Positions 61,241-64,000 of a stretch of 64,000 nt of DNA are shown piece after piece. The notes under the pieces are model-generated. The model saw only the letters and a list, made by a program, of their open reading frames with translations. It was not told where the DNA came from and did not search any database. Numbering within the stretch: position 1 is the first letter of the stretch; each line of letters opens with the position of its first letter. The position numbers and the translations under genes are program-made. The DNA comes from Burkholderia sp. WSM2230 (GTDB lineage: Bacteria > Pseudomonadota > Gammaproteobacteria > Burkholderiales > Burkholderiaceae). The stretch is from the NCBI RefSeq assembly GCF_000472445.1, contig NZ_AXAJ01000001.1, positions 930,643 through 994,642 on the forward strand, written 5' to 3'.

Positions 61241-62389
61241 ATGAATACGAAAGAGGGCGCTTCGCCGCAAACTATTCTGGTGCTGAACAGCGGATCGTCG
61301 TCGCTGAAGTTTGGACTGTTCGCGCGCGCGGACGGCGACGAGTCGCTGCTGCTCGAAGGCAGCGCGCAAGGCATTGGCCGCGGCGACGGCAGCTTGCGAA
61401 TCTCCGCGCCGGACGGCCGTGTGCTGGTGCAGCAGGATCGTGTGCTGGAGTCGCAAACCGATGCGTTGCAAAAGCTCTCAGCAGTGCTTGCCGGGCAGCA
61501 TCATGCGCAACCGGCCGCGGTCGGGCACCGCGTAGTGCATGGCGGGCCGCATTTGCGAACGCATCAGCGGCTCACGCCCGAGGTGCGCCGCAACCTGGAG
61601 GATGCGGTGCATTTCGCGCCCTTGCATATTCCGCCGGCACTCGCGTTGATCGACGAAGCGCAGCAGATCTTCGGCGGCGCCGTGCACTTTGCCTGCTTCG
61701 ACACCGCGTTTCATGCGACGCTGCCGCCGCGGGCGGCGCAGCTTGCTTTGCCGCGGCGCTATGCGGATGCCGGCGTGATTCGCTACGGCTTTCACGGGCT
61801 CTCGTACGAATCGCTCGTCGCGCAATTGGGCGCGACACTGCCGCCGCGCGCCGTGTTCGCTCATCTCGGCAACGGTTCGAGCGTCTGTGCATTGCGCGAC
61901 GGCCAGTCGGTCGATACGTCGATGGGCATGACGCCGACGGGCGGCGTGCCGATGGGCACGCGCTGCGGCGACCTCGATCCAGGCGTGCTGCTGTATCTGC
62001 TGCGTGTGGAAAAGCTCGACGCGGACGCGCTGGAAACGCTGCTGAACCGGCACAGCGGCCTTGCGGGTTACGCCGATGGCGAAAGCGACATGCAGGCGCT
62101 CGAACAACGCGCGGCGGCGGGCGATGCGCACGCAGCGCTGGCGCTCGATGCGTTTGCGGCCGCTGTGCGCAAGACCATCGGCGGATATGCGGCCTTGCTG
62201 GGCGGTATCGATCTGTTGGTGTTTACCGGCGGCATCGGCGAGCACAGCGCGGAAATGCGCAAGCGCATTTGCGAGGGGCTAGCGTTTCTGGGTCTTCGCG
62301 AAGGCGATGCGTCCGGCAAGGTGAGGGCAATTCATACCGAAGAAGAGAAACAGATCGCGAGGCATTGCCGCGCGTTGCTGCGTAGTTGA
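61241..62389 (+). CDS. ackA: Acetate kinase
   Basis: A 382-residue ASKHA kinase converting acetyl phosphate and ADP to acetate and ATP. Markers: LVLNSGSSSLKF near 11-22, RVVHGGPHL, RYGFHGLSYE, HLGNGSSVCAL and DTSMGMTPTGG, then FTGGIGEHSA. It is slightly shorter than E. coli AckA (400) but complete. It is co-transcribed with phosphoketolase (12-base gap) and completes the phosphoketolase shunt. The last bases form a hairpin with the convergent BON gene. Confidence 0.96.
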   Translation: MNTKEGASPQTILVLNSGSSSLKFGLFARADGDESLLLEGSAQGIGRGDGSLRISAPDGRVLVQQDRVLESQTDALQKLSAVLAGQHHAQPAAVGHRVVHGGPHLRTHQRLTPEVRRNLEDAVHFAPLHIPPALALIDEAQQIFGGAVHFACFDTAFHATLPPRAAQLALPRRYADAGVIRYGFHGLSYESLVAQLGATLPPRAVFAHLGNGSSVCALRDGQSVDTSMGMTPTGGVPMGTRCGDLDPGVLLYLLRVEKLDADALETLLNRHSGLAGYADGESDMQALEQRAAAGDAHAALALDAFAAAVRKTIGGYAALLGGIDLLVFTGGIGEHSAEMRKRICEGLAFLGLREGDASGKVRAIHTEEEKQIARHCRALLRS

Positions 62390-62401
62390 GCGAAGGCTCA
62401 A
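62386..62401. terminator. Hairpin containing both convergent stop codons
   Basis: TTGAGC-GAAG-GCTCAA: the left arm contains the ackA TGA, the right arm the BON-gene TGA (minus). It is short, with no T tract, so it is at best a weak transcript-end structure. Confidence 0.35.
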
Positions 62402-62676
62402 GCCTCTTTCACGACAAGCCGATCGCACACGCCGCTCACCCCGAATAGCCGCGTCACGTCTTGGAGCGCCGCGAGCTTTTGCGCAGGCTGCTCCAGTTCG
62501 CCGTGGAGCGTGACGCAGCCGTCATGCACTTCCACGTCGATCGTGCGCCTCGGGACAGCGGCGTCCCATGCGAGACGCCGCATTGCCTCGGCGGCGATGG
62601 CGTCGTCGCTCAGACGCACGCCGTTTGCGTGGTCGGAGTCGCCGTTGTGCGGCGTGGCAAAGCGCGAGTGGGCCAT
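62398..62676 (-). CDS. BON-domain protein
   Basis: 92 residues. The BON fold (about 25-88) contains VRLSDDAIAAEAMRRLAWDA, TIDVEVHDGCVTLHGELEQ and the C-terminal VSGVCDRLVV. No signal peptide is visible, so it may be cytoplasmic, although many BON proteins are exported. BON domains often bind membranes or stabilise complexes under stress (OsmY). Start ATG 62676 is chosen by the end of conserved-looking sequence; longer upstream frames are non-conserved. It sits between ackA and yceH. Confidence 0.84.
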   Translation of the reverse strand: MAHSRFATPHNGDSDHANGVRLSDDAIAAEAMRRLAWDAAVPRRTIDVEVHDGCVTLHGELEQPAQKLAALQDVTRLFGVSGVCDRLVVKEA

Positions 62677-62990
62677 AACGGTTGGATCAAGGAGTCGCGG
62701 GTTCCCAGTTGCAGAACGCCACGATGATAGCGGGCAAAAAATTTGCGCCGATTGCATTGTGGCGGCTAGCCGTGCTGTATGACTAACGCGCAACTCCATA
62801 ACGGCAAATTGCGCACCGGCAAGCAGGCAGCATGCCCAGTAGCGTGCCGCCGGCGCAGGCGCCGCTTCGATCGATACGCCGCACGCGCGTGGGCCGTTTA
62901 TCATAGTGGCCACAACCACAAACCTGCCGCCTCGCTGTGCAATGGTAAGGCGTTTCATTGACGACCACAGCGGCCTATCCGCTACATCAC
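62677..62990. other. 314-base divergent gap between BON gene and yceH
   Basis: No convincing gene. It should hold the promoters of both genes. TATCAT near 62900 is a possible plus-strand -10 without a good -35. A GC-rich CCGCCGGCGCAGGCGCCGC stretch lies near 62848. Nothing else stands out. Confidence 0.4.
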
Positions 62991-63692
62991 ATGAATTCCA
63001 CTCCCGATGTTCCCTCGCGTCCCTCGATCCGTGCGTTGACCTTGCTCGAGGGGCGCGTGCTTGGCGTGCTGGTCGAAAAACAGCACACCGTGCCCGACAG
63101 TTACCCCCTTTCGCTCAATGCGCTGACCTTGGGCTGCAATCAGAAGACCGGCCGCTCGCCAGTGATGAATGCGACCGAAGCCGAAGTGCTGACCGCGCTC
63201 GACGGTCTGAAACGGCTGAGCCTCGTGATGGAAGGCAGCAGCAGCCGCGTGCCGCGTTTCGAACACAACATGAACCGCGTGCTCGGTTTGCCGAGCCAAT
63301 CTGCCGCTCTGCTGACCACCTTGCTGTTGCGCGGCCCGCAGACGGCGGCTGAATTGCGTTTGAACAGCGCGCGCCTGCATGGCTTTGCCGATATTTCATC
63401 GGTCGAGGCGTTTCTCGATGAACTCGCCGCCAATGAACCGCCGCGAGTCGTCAGGCTGCCTCGCACGCCGGGCGAGCGCGAACATCGCTGGATGCATTTA
63501 TTGTGCGGCGAAGTGAGCGTGAGCGAGTTCGCACAGTCCACCGGCAGTGCGGACGAAACCGTGCCGCTGTCCGCGTTCGAGGCCCTCAGAGCCGAGCAGA
63601 AAAGACTCGCCGACGAAGTGAGCCGGCTTCAGGCGGTCGTGCGGCGCATGGCCGCCGAGCTCGGCATCGACGCAAACGACCTGGATGCGTGA
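62991..63692 (+). CDS. YceH-family protein (DUF480)
   Basis: 233 residues. Markers: LEGRVLGVLVEKQHTVPDSY near 19-38, ALTLGCNQKTGRSPVMN, and the C-terminal coiled-coil-like helix AEQKRLADEVSRLQAVVRRM. DUF480 proteins have a double winged-helix shape, suggesting DNA or protein binding; function is not established. ATG 62991 is chosen over a TTG at 62958. Confidence 0.9.
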   Translation: MNSTPDVPSRPSIRALTLLEGRVLGVLVEKQHTVPDSYPLSLNALTLGCNQKTGRSPVMNATEAEVLTALDGLKRLSLVMEGSSSRVPRFEHNMNRVLGLPSQSAALLTTLLLRGPQTAAELRLNSARLHGFADISSVEAFLDELAANEPPRVVRLPRTPGEREHRWMHLLCGEVSVSEFAQSTGSADETVPLSAFEALRAEQKRLADEVSRLQAVVRRMAAELGIDANDLDA

Positions 63693-63702
63693 GAGGCGAC
63701 GC

Positions 63703-64000
63703 TCAGGCGTCGGCGCCGCGCCGCGGATCGGTGGATAACGCACGCTGGGTGCGGTAAAAGTTGCGCGGCGGCACATTCGGCGAATCTTGTGCGAGCCGGT
63801 CCAGCTCGTCGCGAATCGCGGTGAGATAGTGACCGTCGAGCGCATCGGGGTCGCCCGCGAAAATGGATTCGAGCCGCCGCCGCACCGCTCCATAACGCGC
63901 GCCTGCCGCACGATGTTTTTCCGCGCGCTCCGCATAGCGCAGATACGTTTGCAGCGCCGAAGAGATAGCGGCGACCACGCTCACGAGCCCGACAAGCAGC
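63703..64000 (-). CDS. SLATT-domain membrane protein, N-terminus beyond window
   Basis: Only the last 98 residues are in the window. They start inside a transmembrane segment (LLVGLVSVVAAISSALQTYL) followed by YAERAEKHRAAGARYGAVRR, a typical SLATT signature, and a soluble C-terminal helix region. SLATT proteins are two-helix membrane effectors found in CBASS and related anti-phage systems, where a nucleotide signal makes them permeabilise the membrane. Some are stand-alone and of unknown role. The partner gene, if any, lies to the right of the window. Confidence 0.75.
   Translation of the reverse strand, partial: LLVGLVSVVAAISSALQTYLRYAERAEKHRAAGARYGAVRRRLESIFAGDPDALDGHYLTAIRDELDRLAQDSPNVPPRNFYRTQRALSTDPRRGADA

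Noticed and set aside
59762..61471. Antisense frame (about 570 codons) opposite phosphoketolase
   Set aside because: A shadow of the codon bias of xfp; no ribosome site and no motif.
1..64000. CRISPR arrays, tRNA/rRNA genes, insertion sequences, prophage
   Set aside because: Looked for regularly spaced repeats, cloverleaf-like segments, transposase motifs and phage structural genes; none were visible by eye.

Overview
The DNA is GC-rich and almost fully coding. Coding bias, the porin type, the family content and many lineage-typical small proteins point to a beta-proteobacterium of the Burkholderiaceae, most likely Paraburkholderia/Caballeronia. I see no rRNA, tRNA, ribosomal or replication genes, no insertion sequence, prophage or CRISPR array. 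That fits a stable metabolic/stress segment, possibly of a secondary replicon (inference).

Layout. 1-9 kb: a trehalase cut by the left edge, lrgA-lrgB, an EHN-type epoxide hydrolase, a MocR regulator divergent from a DadA-like FAD oxidoreductase, and an orphan LivK-type binding protein. A 639-base gene-poor gap follows; it holds a strong terminator that serves no visible gene. 9-15 kb: M1 aminopeptidase lipoprotein, Tat-type metallophosphoesterase plus cupredoxin, and a membrane protein overlapping a GGDEF diguanylate cyclase. 15-24 kb: glycogen synthase, a DUF3311/sodium:solute symporter pair, MarC, a CobS/CobT-like AAA+/VWA pair, and a porin. 24-27 kb: five very small proteins, each with its own Shine-Dalgarno sequence, then a cupin. 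27-37 kb: transketolase, a lipoprotein, ZapE, a YihY membrane protein, an exonuclease-DNA ligase pair, a single-domain response regulator and an SDR.

37-49 kb: a three-subunit molybdenum aldehyde/xanthine-type dehydrogenase, a PRC-barrel protein, glycogen debranching enzyme GlgX, a DUF2934 protein, an AI-2E transporter with an added C-terminal domain, and a Rieske-FAD reductase. 49-64 kb: hybrid sensor kinase, class I fructose-bisphosphate aldolase, YjbQ, thioredoxin-like protein, sugar-efflux-type MFS, short 6-phosphogluconate dehydrogenase, HAD phosphatase, ankyrin protein, phosphoketolase-acetate kinase, BON-domain protein, YceH, and the C-terminal part of a SLATT-domain protein cut by the right edge.

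Functional theme. Many genes handle sugar phosphates and storage carbon: trehalase, GlgA, GlgX, transketolase, aldolase, Gnd, phosphoketolase and acetate kinase. They are interleaved with small stress-type proteins (PRC-barrel, BON, DUF2934, short acidic proteins). A 9/10 FNR/ANR-like box upstream of phosphoketolase suggests that part of this set is switched on when oxygen is low. Several convergent gene pairs are separated by long perfect GC hairpins without a T tract.

Most worth a second look: the orphan terminator near 8.65 kb (possible hidden small RNA), the AAA+/VWA pair, the AI-2E fusion, the SLATT protein at the edge, the small-protein cluster with a 16-base inverted repeat, and the ANR-like box before phosphoketolase.
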